64,000 bases of DNA from Trissonchulus latispiculum (Eukaryota; Nematoda; Enoplea; Enoplida; Ironidae), in NCBI GenBank assembly GCA_030248195.1, contig JASAND010028466.1:1-64000 (forward strand). Reading direction: 5' to 3'. This document shows, piece after piece, positions 17,721 through 26,745 of the stretch (within the stretch, counting starts at the first letter, position 1; the number at the start of each line of letters is the position of its first letter). The notes below the pieces were generated by a model. It saw nothing but the letters and a program-made list of their open reading frames with translations, ran no database searches and was not told the origin of the DNA. Position numbers and translations under genes: made by a program.

Positions 17721-18160
17721 CGAAGCTGGATGATGTTTACTATCAACCTAAACGATTCAGCGGGGCTATACTGCATGATGGCTGCACATTTCTGATATTC
17801 AAGAGTGGATCTTTCAACTGTGTTGGTTCCACTTCAACCTCAGATGCGATAGGAAATGCCCATAAACTTGCAGAAAGGTTGGATGCTAGCTTGGAGAATT
17901 ATAGGATATGCAACCTTGTATTCTCAAACAAGGCCAAATCAGCTGTGGACTTGGACTCGCTCTATGAATACCTGCGCCCCTACGGTTATGTTATGATGGA
18001 TCATGAGCTCTTCAGTGGAATCACCTGGAAACTCAATGGAGCTACTGTACGACTATTTCACAATGGCCAGTACTTCATCACTGGACTAAAGACGGAAGAG
18101 CATGCACAGCTTGCTGATTGCACTGTGCAACAACTATGTGATGAATTCATGAAGAAGTAA
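17666..18160 (+). CDS. TATA-binding-protein-like (TBP-like) protein
   Basis: 164 residues from the ATG at 17666 (another in-frame ATG is at 17657; positions below count from 17657). Two repeats of the TBP saddle can be followed: repeat 1 has YYQPKRFSGAI then TFLIFKSGSFNCVG, repeat 2 has DHELFSGITWKL then VRLFHNGQYFITG. The four DNA-intercalating phenylalanines of TBP correspond to F34, F48, F119 and F134, all kept, and the repeat spacing is about 85 residues against 91 in yeast TBP. TBP bends TATA DNA and nucleates transcription complexes. The gene overlaps the protease end and is followed by an AATAAAAGG box for the next gene. Confidence 0.8.
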   Translation: MPIVNVVLTGKLGKEIALTKLDDVYYQPKRFSGAILHDGCTFLIFKSGSFNCVGSTSTSDAIGNAHKLAERLDASLENYRICNLVFSNKAKSAVDLDSLYEYLRPYGYVMMDHELFSGITWKLNGATVRLFHNGQYFITGLKTEEHAQLADCTVQQLCDEFMKK

Positions 18161-18167
18161 TAAAAGG
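18159..18167 (+). promoter_or_regulatory. AATAAAAGG box before the 95-residue gene
   Basis: AATAAAAGG overlaps the stop of the TBP-like gene and lies 37 nt before the ATG at 18198. It could also act as a polyadenylation signal for the gene chain. Confidence 0.45.
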
Positions 18168-18197
18168 CGCTAAAATCTGACAAGAAACTGACTGACA

Positions 18198-18485
18198 ATG
18201 GAATATCAGACGAAACGAGATTATATCTTATCCACTGCCAACTTGAGGTGTGTGGAAGCGGAACTTACAGCAATCAATGGTGACACTGTGGAGTCATCAG
18301 ATATCAGAGATTTTATGCTGCTCAAGTTCCAAAACTGGACGAATGATGACAAAATGTACTTGCTTATCACGGATGAATGCTACCATATTCTCTTTAAAGG
18401 ATGGGTCGAGAAGTCAACAGTTGCTGACGTTTGCTCATTTCCTGAAAGAAGGAAGCTGACGGTGCTGGCTATTCACCTTGACTGA
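18198..18485 (+). CDS. Hypothetical element protein, 95 residues
   Basis: Intact ORF with no recognised domain; mixed alpha/beta composition (DDKMYLLITDECYHILFKGW). It is the last plus-strand gene of the core region and converges with the right-arm zinc-finger gene on a shared hairpin at 18498-18513. Unknown function. Confidence 0.5.
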   Translation: MEYQTKRDYILSTANLRCVEAELTAINGDTVESSDIRDFMLLKFQNWTNDDKMYLLITDECYHILFKGWVEKSTVADVCSFPERRKLTVLAIHLD

Positions 18486-18497
18486 ACGGAAACATCA

Positions 18498-18540
18498 AAC
18501 CTCTTCGGAGGTTCCGCCTGAAGCCACAGAGTGGCGGATG
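18498..18540. terminator. Bidirectional 3'-end structure between convergent genes (right)
   Basis: AACCTC/GAGGTT stem closing a TTCG tetraloop (18498-18513), followed by TTCCGCC (18512-18518), and on the other strand a CCGCC/GGCGG stem. It is the inverted homologue of 9897-9938, where the loop reads TCCG on the corresponding strand; both are UNCG-type loops. Confidence 0.6.
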
Positions 18541-18616
18541 GTTTTACTTCAGACATACATACAGTTTACATAGTTGAACAAGTTTAATTGTTATTCAGTT
18601 TCGGCTTCGTTAGTCT

Positions 18617-19501
18617 TCATCGTTTTGTTGTTTGTTTGTTGTTGTTTGTCGTTTCGCTGGTTGTTGTCGGTGGTGATTCTGGTGGTGTTGTTGTTTCAGG
18701 TCTCCGCTTCTTTGTTCCATGTGAATGAATTCGTTTGCAATGTGCCATTAGGAGATCCTGTCTGGCAAACACGCGACCACATTTTATACAGGCAACCGGC
18801 AATGACTGCCCATGCTGATCCCTGAGATGGCGCTGGTAGGTATCTGTTCGCAGAAACGTTTGGGGGCAATGTCCGCACTGAATCCTGACCTGAAACAAAA
18901 GAAGTCGACACATGAAATGAGAACCCGACTAAAGGCAAGACATACCTGCACTCAATCAAAATGTGGTACTATCTGTATTGCAGCCACATCGAATTACCTT
19001 TTTGAAATGCTTGGTGTCCATGTGCCGCACCAATGCATCTTTCCGGCCGAATGTCATTCCACATATGTTGCAGTTGCTCTAAAATAAAACGGTGCCGGAG
19101 AATGTCGGAGTACCTCAGAGCGAGTAAAGAGAGGCAACATCTAAAACTCTTACCTCAAATCCGATTATCGCAAAACCTCTAATCCTCTTATCTCTAAACC
19201 ACTAATCCGCTTATCTCTAAGCCTCAAATCCGCTTATCTCTAAGCCTCAAATCCGCTTATCTCTAAGCCTCAAATCCGCTTATCTCTAAACCTCTAATCC
19301 TCTTATCTCTAAAACATTAATCCTCTTATCTCTAAAACATTAATCCTCTTATCTCTAAACCACTAATCCTCTTATCTCTAAACCACTAATCCTCTTATCT
19401 CTAAACCACTAATCCGCTTATCTCTAAACCACTAATCTCACAACCTCTAAGCTCAAAAACCTCTGTAAAACTATTACCTGAACATTGGTTTCTCCTTCCA
19501 T
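18617..19501 (-). CDS. C2H2 zinc-finger protein, right-arm copy (three exons)
   Basis: Exons on the minus strand: 19501-19478 (ATG GAA GGA..., donor CAG|GTAATA), 19078-18998 (acceptor TTTTATTTTAG, donor AAG|GTAATT) and 18889-18617 (acceptor TTTGTTTCAG, stop TGA), all phase 0. It encodes three C2H2 fingers and a Thr/Pro-rich basic tail. Compared with the left copy, two fingers are missing: the second finger here fuses the first half of left finger 2 to the second half of left finger 4, an in-frame recombination. The polymerase-like tail of the left gene is absent. The first intron contains the 23-bp minisatellite. Confidence 0.6.
19151..19450. repeat. 23-bp minisatellite in the right arm (intron of the zinc-finger gene)
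   Basis: About a dozen units near TCTCTAAACCACTAATCCTC plus TTA, with CCTCAAATCCGC and CATTAATCCTC variants grouped in blocks. The grouping suggests local unit expansion. The left arm has a shorter, differently arranged block. Confidence 0.85.
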
Positions 19502-19696
19502 TGTATTGTCACTGCTAGAGCCAAATGATCGTTTTAAAACCGTTTGAAATTTTGAGGCAGGTGCAAACACAGCAGGGAACCCAAGCGTTAAATTTTTAAT
19601 ATGGACAGGTGCAATCACAGCAGGGTGCCACAGTTTTGCAGTGTGTTGTTCGTTATTTCAAATGATGTAGTGTGTTGCGTTTTCTTCTACTTGATG

Positions 19697-19800
19697 CTAT
19701 TATACACTTGTCATTTTATTGTAGCTATTATGGCTCTTGTTAGCGATGCTTTTTCTTCTACTAGATGCTATTATACACTTGTCATTTTATTGTAGCTATT
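19697..19800 (+). promoter_or_regulatory. 71-bp tandem duplication containing promoter and start region of right CARD gene
   Basis: The segment GCTATTATACACTTGTC through the start region occurs twice, offset by 71 bp (ATG at 19730 and 19801). The period is not a multiple of three, so the first ATG is out of frame. TTATACAC of the second copy is about 32 nt before the CARD ATG. Confidence 0.55.
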
Positions 19801-20304
19801 ATGGATCTTGTTTACGATAACTTGGTGCTATTTTGTAATGACATGAAAGCGGAACCGATATTGGATTACCTGGTGGAAGTGGGACTATTTACCACAAACG
19901 TTGCAGATAAGCTCAGGCTTTGCACGCCTGAACACGACAGAAATTACGAACTGTTAACGACTCTTAATCGCTACGGAGCCAATGCCTCAATTCTACTTAG
20001 AGAAGCATTGAGAACATCAGGACAGAACGACCTTATGATGATTTTGCCGGAACCTGATCAGCCATTGCAGAGAGGTGTTACTTGGAAGATTTATTCCCGC
20101 CTAAAGATGCTTCAGCAACAAAGTCATAAAACGTTTCAGTCTATGGATGCCGCACGGTTGGACGTTGTATTTGTTCTGGGACCCATGGACTGTGATGCTC
20201 GAACTGTGGAATTCACGGAATGGTTGGGAAATCATCCCTGCAAGCGATGGACTGTTCCCGAATGGTTTATAGCACCGTGGAACCATTATGATTGTAGTCA
20301 TTGA
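19801..20304 (+). CDS. CARD-domain protein, right-arm copy
   Basis: 167 residues, differing from the left-arm copy (7577-8080) by one visible residue (Asn for Ser at position 33). Residues about 5-85 show the CARD pattern described for the left copy; the carboxy half is unrecognised. Near identity of the two arms points to gene conversion or a recent insertion, and two copies may raise dosage. It is followed by AATAAA (20375-20380), TTCCGCC (20385-20391) and a GCCAG/CTGGC hairpin (20389-20403). Confidence 0.72.
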   Translation: MDLVYDNLVLFCNDMKAEPILDYLVEVGLFTTNVADKLRLCTPEHDRNYELLTTLNRYGANASILLREALRTSGQNDLMMILPEPDQPLQRGVTWKIYSRLKMLQQQSHKTFQSMDAARLDVVFVLGPMDCDARTVEFTEWLGNHPCKRWTVPEWFIAPWNHYDCSH

Positions 20305-20374
20305 ACTTATCGTAACTGTATTTATACCTGGTATAATATGTAGTCACTTGTAAACCCTGCTGTATACTGCTTGA

Positions 20375-20403
20375 AATAAAATTTTTCCGCCAGTTCGCCT
20401 GGC
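20375..20403 (+). terminator. 3'-end signal of right CARD gene
   Basis: AATAAA, then TTCCGCC 5 nt later, overlapping a 5-bp stem GCCAG/CTGGC with loop TTCGC. Mirrors the left copy at 7480-7509. Confidence 0.6.
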
Positions 20404-20729
20404 TTACCTTTATCTCTACAACAATCATGGTTCCGGCCACATACAGCACGGAGCTTACTTTGCAGAGGAAAACTAAGCTCATATTTGAATTCTACATGCC
20501 TGAAAACCCCTATATAAGTTTATTCCGTTAAAAATAGAGAATTTTTAAATTTAAGCATGGGTCAGCCACGGTTCCGGTCATGGGTCACTTGCAGCACGGA
20601 GCTTAGGTTGCAGAGGAAAACTAAGCTCGTATTTGAATTCTACATGGTCGAAAACCCCCTAGATAAGTTTTTCCCGACAAAAATCGACAATTTTAAAATT
20701 TAAGCATGGGTCTGACCATGGTTCCATGG

Positions 20730-21000
20730 TTCCGGGCCTCCCGGCCTCTTTCCCAGAAGCTTCAGCTGAGCCTCCCGGCCTCTTTACACCACCACCTCCG
20801 CCAGAGCCTCCCGGGATCCCGGCCTCTTTACACCACCACCTCCTCCAGAGCCTCCCGGCCTCCCGGCCTCTTTACACCACCACCTCCTCCAGAGCCTCCC
20901 GGCCTCCGGGCCTCCGGGCCTCTTTACACCACCACCTCCTCCAGAGCCTCCCGGCCTCCCGGCCTCCCGGCCTCTTTACACCACCACCTCCTACATGGTA
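20730..21000. repeat. GC-rich tandem repeat beside the element's right end
   Basis: Four to five units built from CTCCCGGCCTC, CTTTACACCACCACCTCCTCC and AGAGC, each about 56-65 bp. The minus strand is G-rich reading inward to the element, as at the left flank (7141-7300). Confidence 0.8.
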
Positions 21001-21141
21001 GACTATGTGAGCTCTTTCATAAAACTTGGCAAAATTTGGATTTTTATAACGGTCCCTGAACTATGTCCCTAGAAAACACACACGTCGCACCGGGGGTGTT
21101 TTACAAACCAGCTAAGGTAACGGTATATTTATGATTGAGAG

Positions 21142-21442
21142 TAGTGTTTTAGAACGGCCGGGAAGCCGGCGACGAGCCGCCGGCCGGCCGGCGGCTTTTG
21201 AGCCGGTGGCCGGCCCGGCTGAGTGTCTGGCCGTTCGGCCGGCGGCCGGCCGTTGGCCGTTCGGCCGTTCAGCCGCCGGCTGGCCGTTGGCCGGCGGCTG
21301 GCCGCCGGCCTAACACAAATATTTGTAGTTAACACAGCAATTTGACCAGAGCAACAGATGTTTACACGACAAATCCAAGATTGAATGTGAACTTTTCCAA
21401 ACATATAAGTAAAAACCTATTTCATTGCCTTTTTTAATGCAT

Positions 21443-21526
<84 letters not shown>

Positions 21527-21658
21527 CAACTTTCTAGCCCAGACTGCCTTCAAACACTGAAAAATATGTCTGGCTAGCCAGCCGGCGGCCGGCCGGCCGA
21601 TGGCCGGTGACAGTTTTTCGGCCGCCGGCCGGTTCAACCCGACCGTTCTAAAACACTA
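21142..21658. mobile_element. hAT-like MITE with GGCCGG palindromes
   Basis: 517 bp. Terminal inverted repeats TAGTGTTTTAGAACGG and its complement CCGTTCTAAAACACTA. An exact 8-bp target duplication ATTGAGAG lies at 21134-21141 and 21659-21666. The interior holds arrays of GGCCGG-type palindromes and a long AT dinucleotide run (about 21446-21524). No ORF. The 8-bp duplication and TAGTG ends indicate hAT superfamily mobilisation. Confidence 0.85.
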
Positions 21659-21780
21659 ATTGAGAGTGGGTAAAAATTGAAACGGAAATGTTTCTGGAAA
21701 CACTCCACCTAAAGCAATCTGCAGTGCAATCCAGGTACTTTAAGAAAAATGTCTAAAACAAAAAATTAGGATTACCCTAC

Positions 21781-21897
21781 CGTCTTTACATGATGTTTCG
21801 CAATTTTCCTTAGTCTTATGTGCAATCTCTGGGCCATCACATGCAGGTCCGAGGGCAGGATAGCACTGCTCGTTCTGACACAGGTAACAGTCAGGTT
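21781..21897 (-). CDS. Cys-rich module B exon of the kringle-EEP gene
   Basis: Minus-strand exon of 117 nt, acceptor TTCATTAG and donor GTAGGG, phase 1-1, with cysteine spacing C-x2-C-x4-C-x7-C-x12-C-x3-C. The next compatible coding exon on this strand is kringle 1 at 6766-7005, beyond the Polinton-like element. A near copy is at 75-191. Confidence 0.6.
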
Positions 21898-22277
21898 CTA
21901 ATGAAACAGAGGTTTTAAAATGCTTAAGTTTTAATAAAACCCACAATACAATTCAGCCATGCTGTCATCACGGTTACACAATGACAATACACACAAATTG
22001 AATCTTAGATTTTAGCCTAAAATCATATTGGTTTGTGAATGAAAGGATAAATTTTTATCTATTATTTTCGCGACGAAAAGACCTGCGTTGCAAATGAGAA
22101 AAAATCTGCTTAGTCTTAATTTTCTCTTATTTGTACATTCTTTTTCGTACTCTCTTGCTGCTTGATTACTGCGATAACAATGAAACCCTGTTGTTAATTC
22201 ATAATAGCAAATCTCACGTGCAATGCAAATCATAAAAATGTTCAACAAATCGCACGCAACGTTTGCAAAAGCGTTAC

Positions 22278-22406
22278 CGGCTTGACAATGTTTCAGACAG
22301 TGTTCTGAGTCGCGGTAAACAGTACTTTGTTGACCGTGACAATCGCTGCCATATCCCGGATAGCAAAAATTGTTATGACACAGGTAGCATGTTTCGGCTA
22401 ATTGCC
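22278..22406 (-). CDS. Cys-rich module A exon of the kringle-EEP gene
   Basis: Minus-strand exon of 129 nt, acceptor CGCTTTAG and donor GTAACG, phase 1-1. Same six-cysteine pattern as module B with one extra residue before the fifth Cys. It precedes module B in transcript order. The upstream first exon and signal peptide were not found. Confidence 0.6.
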
Positions 22407-22650
22407 CTAAAGCGATACAAAAACTGTTCCTTTGTGTACAGGTAAACAACGAAAGTTATCTCTACTAGATCTTAATCCACTCGATCTGGATATTTCTGAA
22501 AAACAATCCCTGATATCAGCTCAAACGAAGAAGAGCGAGAGCCAACTCAAGAGAATATTGCTACATTGTTTTCTATGGCTATTCAAAATATAGGGCTATA
22601 TGCCTATTCAAAAACGTGTCACTGCAGTTTGGGAACGAATTCAAGGTTAA

Positions 22651-24226
22651 GGGGGGTCCATTTTTGGGTCATTTTTTCGATATTGTCTGATCTGGCTGAT
22701 TTTATTGTCCAAATGGTATATTTTAACTAGTGTTGTGCATTGGCCGGTGCGGCCAATGGCTGGCCAATGGCCGGCCATTGGCCGGCCAAGCCATTGGCCG
22801 TTGGCCGAGAAAATCTCGGCCAGCTGGCTTGGCCGGCCATTGGCCGTTGATCGGCCAACGGCCAATGGCCAACGGCCAATTGGCTGGCCGTCGGCCGTTG
22901 GCCGATGGCCGGCCAATGGCCGTTGGCCGGCCAACGGCCAACGGCTAGCTGGCTGGCCGTTGGCCGTTGGCTGGCCAATGGCCGAGTGCTGGCCAAGCTC
23001 AAATTTACTGATCTTGTGCGTTAACTGTGTTGAAAAATTTAATTTTGCTGCACAATATCGTAAATGTGTTGCTGCATAAACGTTACATTAGATACAGTAC
23101 TACAGATTTTCACTAAGATGTTGACAATTATTATCGTTATTAGCGTTATTTTACAATTAAATTTGTTAATTGCATGCAAATTTTAAGTGTGCTAACAACG
23201 TAGTTTTTAAATTTGTCTGGCCGTGAACGTCTCATCACTTTATTGCGGTCCTCCAGCAAAATTAAAACAGAGTTATCGCGGGTTGGAGCTAAATGTTTGG
23301 AAAAAATATATTACAAAAATTTTAAATTGTAAATTGTACTATTGAAATAAAGTTTAATTAAGTTGACGCCTAATTAAGCACGATAGACGAATAAAAATAA
23401 TAAATTCCAGCTCGCCAACGTTGACAAATAGCTAAAGAACGGCCAATAGCTTACGGCCAAGAAACAGCCAACGGCCAACGAGTGGCCAACGACCAGCCAA
23501 TTGGCCGGCCAACTTCAAACTCCGGCCAAGCCAAGCCAAGCCAACCATGGAAATTTTCGGCCAATCCCAACACTAATTTTAACGAGTTTTCAAAATTAAA
23601 GTCGTAGCTCTTACGGTTGTCGAGTCATTTCACCTCAAGGTTGAGATTTCATGATTTTCATGTCTTTAATTTAAACATAGGAAATTTAAAAAGTTGTCAT
23701 TTTTTCGCAGCGCCAAAAAATCTCCCGACAAACCTTGATGAATCTGGACAAATTATACGTTAAAATAACGCTGAAATGTTAAACTACGGTATCTTGGAAT
23801 TAGAATTTTAATTTAGGCCTTTAAAATTTTTTAATTAATTTTTGAAGGATTAAAATTCAACACGAATTGAGCATCAAGTCAAATTTTAATCCTTCAAAAA
23901 TTGATTAAAAAACTTAAAGGCCTAAAATAAAATTATAATTCCGGAGTACCGCAGTTTAACACTTTAGCGTTATTTTAATGTATAATTTGTCCAGATTCAT
24001 CAAGGTTTGTCGGGAGATTTTTTTGGCGCACGCGAAAAATGACAACTTTTTTAAATTTCCTATGTTTAACACACGAAATCTCAACTTTGAGGTGAAATTA
24101 CTCGACAACCGTAAGAGCTATGACTTTAATTTTAAAAACTCGTTAAAATATACAGTTGGGACAATAAAATAAAAATCAGCGAGATCAGAGAATATCGGAA
24201 AAATGACCCAAAAATCGACCTCCCCC
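22651..24226. mobile_element. Fold-back element with TTAA target duplication (piggyBac-like MITE), interrupted
   Basis: Starts after TTAA at 22647-22650 and ends before TTAA at 24227-24230. The arms are complementary over their whole length, with the centre near 23858 (for example GATTTTTGGGTCATTTTTCC against its inverted partner). Without the nested hAT-like insertion the element would be about 720 bp. No ORF. Confidence 0.8.
22728..23575. mobile_element. hAT-like MITE with GGCCAATGGCC arrays, nested in the fold-back element
   Basis: 848 bp. Ends TAGTGTTGTGCATTGGCCG and CGGCCAATCCCAACACTA, with the exact 8-bp duplication ATTTTAAC at 22720-22727 and 23576-23583. The GGCC-rich interior resembles the element at 21142-21658, so they are relatives. 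Confidence 0.85.
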
Positions 24227-24245
24227 TTAAGCTTGGTTCGATTGT

Positions 24246-24317
24246 GCCTGCGTGGCTCAATCGGTAGAGCGTTGGCCTAGTTAGCCAAAGGTTGTGGGTT
24301 CGATCCCCACCATTTTC
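24246..24317 (+). pseudogene. tRNA-like sequence (Thr AGT anticodon), probable SINE head
   Basis: D arm GCTC...GAGC, anticodon stem TTGGC/GCCAA with loop CTAGTTA (anticodon AGT), and T arm GTGGG TTCGATC CCCAC are all intact, giving A- and B-box promoter sequences. The acceptor stem does not pair (GCCTGCG against CATTTTC) and no CCA-proximal fit exists. This fits a tRNA-derived SINE or a decayed tRNA, not a functional gene. Confidence 0.7.
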
Positions 24318-26741
24318 GGGTCGGAGGTGCTGTAGTGACATCCTTCTTTCTTTCTTGTTTATTATCGTGTATTCTTCTATGCATCCTACATGTACATTAT
24401 GTTTACAATGCACACATTGCGCATGACTCTCTTTCGCTATCACACTTCGAATTCAGCCTATACAGAAAGTACAGTAAATATCTGCAAGATAGCGGACCTC
24501 CTCCCTCATCTAAAATTCACATTTTAGATGATCACAATGGTAAGCTGCAAAGCCTGCATGCAACTTTTTCAAATTTTGAAAATTACAATATTTTGGGTAA
24601 CTTTGGCACAAAAACGTCTGTTGATTTTGATAATTTGTTGTACATCAGGAAGCATGTTTTGCATTTAAGGCGCAACTAATTGACTCTTCTGTTTAAAATT
24701 GTTGTGGAACGCTTAATTGTTTTCATAGCCCTTCAGCCACATCTTGAACACAATCAAAACTCTTCTGAAGTTTTATGTTTTTCACAAACGCTCATAATAG
24801 GAGCAAAGAAAAACCAGCACCAATGGTGTTTGTGGGAGTGGCTTTTTCGGAATTTTCAATGCTTTCTGTCATGGCTATTGCCCTCAGTTCATAGAACATA
24901 GACGTACATTTCCTGATTCAAAATAAGTGGTAGGTTCTTTGGAGACCAAGGGAAAGCTAACACTGGTCCGGAAGCTTAGCGTGTCCAGAAATAATTTATT
25001 GAAAATTCACAAAATTTATATAAGCTTTGCCGGTGGGTGGGCTCTTAAGGTCAAAAGCTGCAGGTCGGGCACAGGATTAGAAAAAGACAGTCATAGGCAA
25101 AATACTGATGGGCGCCATAATTAAAACTGATTTGAAACAGTAATTCTTTCATTACTCGAAACTTACAAAAATGTATTCGTTTTCTAACATGAGCACAAGT
25201 CGTTACTAGCTGCAGAAAAACTACAACTACTACAAAATTAATTCTCATTTTTCAGTCGTTGGTAAGCAGCGAAAGTGTTACAGAAAAAGCCTGTGCGACA
25301 ATTGAACTATGGATTGTTCGCTGAAGCTGGACCTTTCTAAAACAGCTAACATGTTCATTCCAGACCAGCTGTGCTTACAGTGCTGTAGTGACGCTGTGCT
25401 GCTCCTAAAATGTCAAGTTTCAGTCACAAACAATTGAACTGAACGAAGCCATGTATTGTATGTATGAATTTTTATCTCAAGTCAAAACATAATACATATA
25501 TAAATATGTATAATATATAATATAATATACATTATATATAAACACATATAAATCTTCTGAGCCCTTTTTCCAATCGAAGTGGCTGAATCCAGGTAGGTTC
25601 AGATAAATGAATTTAACCAGGCTGACTAAAACTATAACGTCAGGTCCAGGTGTGTATTTTTAATTTTGACAGACTAAATATTAAATTAAACGTTAAGATG
25701 CACTGAAAAAATGTCAAAAATTATACAGTTCACATGAACTGCAATTCCAATTGTTACACACCAACACCAATTTACATCTCATAAGCATGGAAACCTGATA
25801 AATTCTGTGGGAATTCACTTCATCCAATTATTGGCATTCAAATTCATTGGAATCTACTGTTCTTGCTTCAAATATTGTAGCTTGTAGCCTAGCCTGCACA
25901 CAGTATTATCTCTTTAGTTAGACACACACGATGGCCGCTGAACTTGTCAACACTAGACATTACAAGAACACGTAAGGTTTCAAATTAGTGCCCTGAAAAG
26001 AATAAGGAAGTTCTTCAACTTCTTATTTTATTGACTTGTGTATTGACGAAGTATTCGTTAGCAAAGAGCGCCCCTTATGAAAACTGTTTTTCAATATTGC
26101 TGTTATTTTCTAGTTTGTAATTTAGACAGACTGAACAGGGGATTCTAACAGGACAATGAAGTAATCAAGTTAAAAGGAAGACCACTTATGCATACCGAAA
26201 ATGCATAGATTAGAGGGAGCTTGAATTGACAGGCTTCAATACAGCGGCCCACGAAGAAACCCTCAGTTACGGAAACTCCAACTCCAACGCAAATAAACAT
26301 AATTTGACTAAAGCATTAATATTATTAAAGTGCGCACAGATTTCTGTCTTGAATGTTGATTCTCTTGGGCTAATAAACATCGCAAAATTATGAACTACTG
26401 TAGAGCTGCTTGTTTTTACTTCCCAGTTCTGAAATTGTGAGATCGTCTAACTAAGCTAGTTTAGAGTCAGAATGATAAATGCTTTTTTAGCGTTGGTGGA
26501 AAAACTAGATTTTACTTCTTTGTGCTCCCTAACCTTAACTATCAATAAGGCCAAGACTGTCGTTCTGAGACGTGGTCACGTTGTTATGTCTTTTGACTGA
26601 ACGTTGGAAACTTTAACAGTCTCCCGCATGACTTTCTCAGTTTCGGTGGTGCGCAAAGACCGACTTTACATTTTGGGCTGCCATTATCGCAGACAGCACG
26701 TAGGGACTGCCGCGATTCTACAGAGAACTAATTTGCATTTT
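24318..26741. other. Gene-free stretch
   Basis: The first 350 bp may be the body of the SINE that starts with the tRNA-like head. The rest is AT-rich with short microsatellites (TATA runs near 25500-25560). I see no coding exon with recognisable domain and no repeat with clear ends. Confidence 0.5.
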
Positions 26742-26745
26742 TTAA

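Larger units (their letters stand above)
7306..20734. mobile_element. Polinton/Maverick-type (adintovirus-like) virus-like element, polymerase-defective
   Basis: About 13.4 kb with inverted arms of roughly 2 kb (left about 7306-9345, right about 18690-20734). It encodes the Polinton hallmark set: rve integrase, FtsK/HerA-type packaging ATPase, adenain-like cysteine protease, minor and major jelly-roll capsid proteins and small core-like proteins. The catalytic part of the usual protein-primed DNA polymerase B is absent. It also carries CARD, Bcl-2-like, NADAR and TBP-like genes. The outer ends match at CGGAACCATGG, but exact termini and a 6-bp target duplication could not be fixed because both flanks are low-complexity. 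Most ORFs are intact and the two CARD copies differ by one visible residue, so insertion or arm conversion is probably recent. Confidence 0.9.
18690..20734 (-). repeat. Right terminal inverted arm of the Polinton-like element
   Basis: Reverse complement of about 7306-9345 with indels. It carries a longer minisatellite and two tandem copies of the terminal unit (period 148 bp; compare CAGCACGGAGCTTA at about 20444 and 20592). Confidence 0.85.

Noticed and set aside
24246..24317. Functional tRNA-Thr
   Set aside because: The acceptor stem does not pair, so it is scored as a SINE head or pseudogene.
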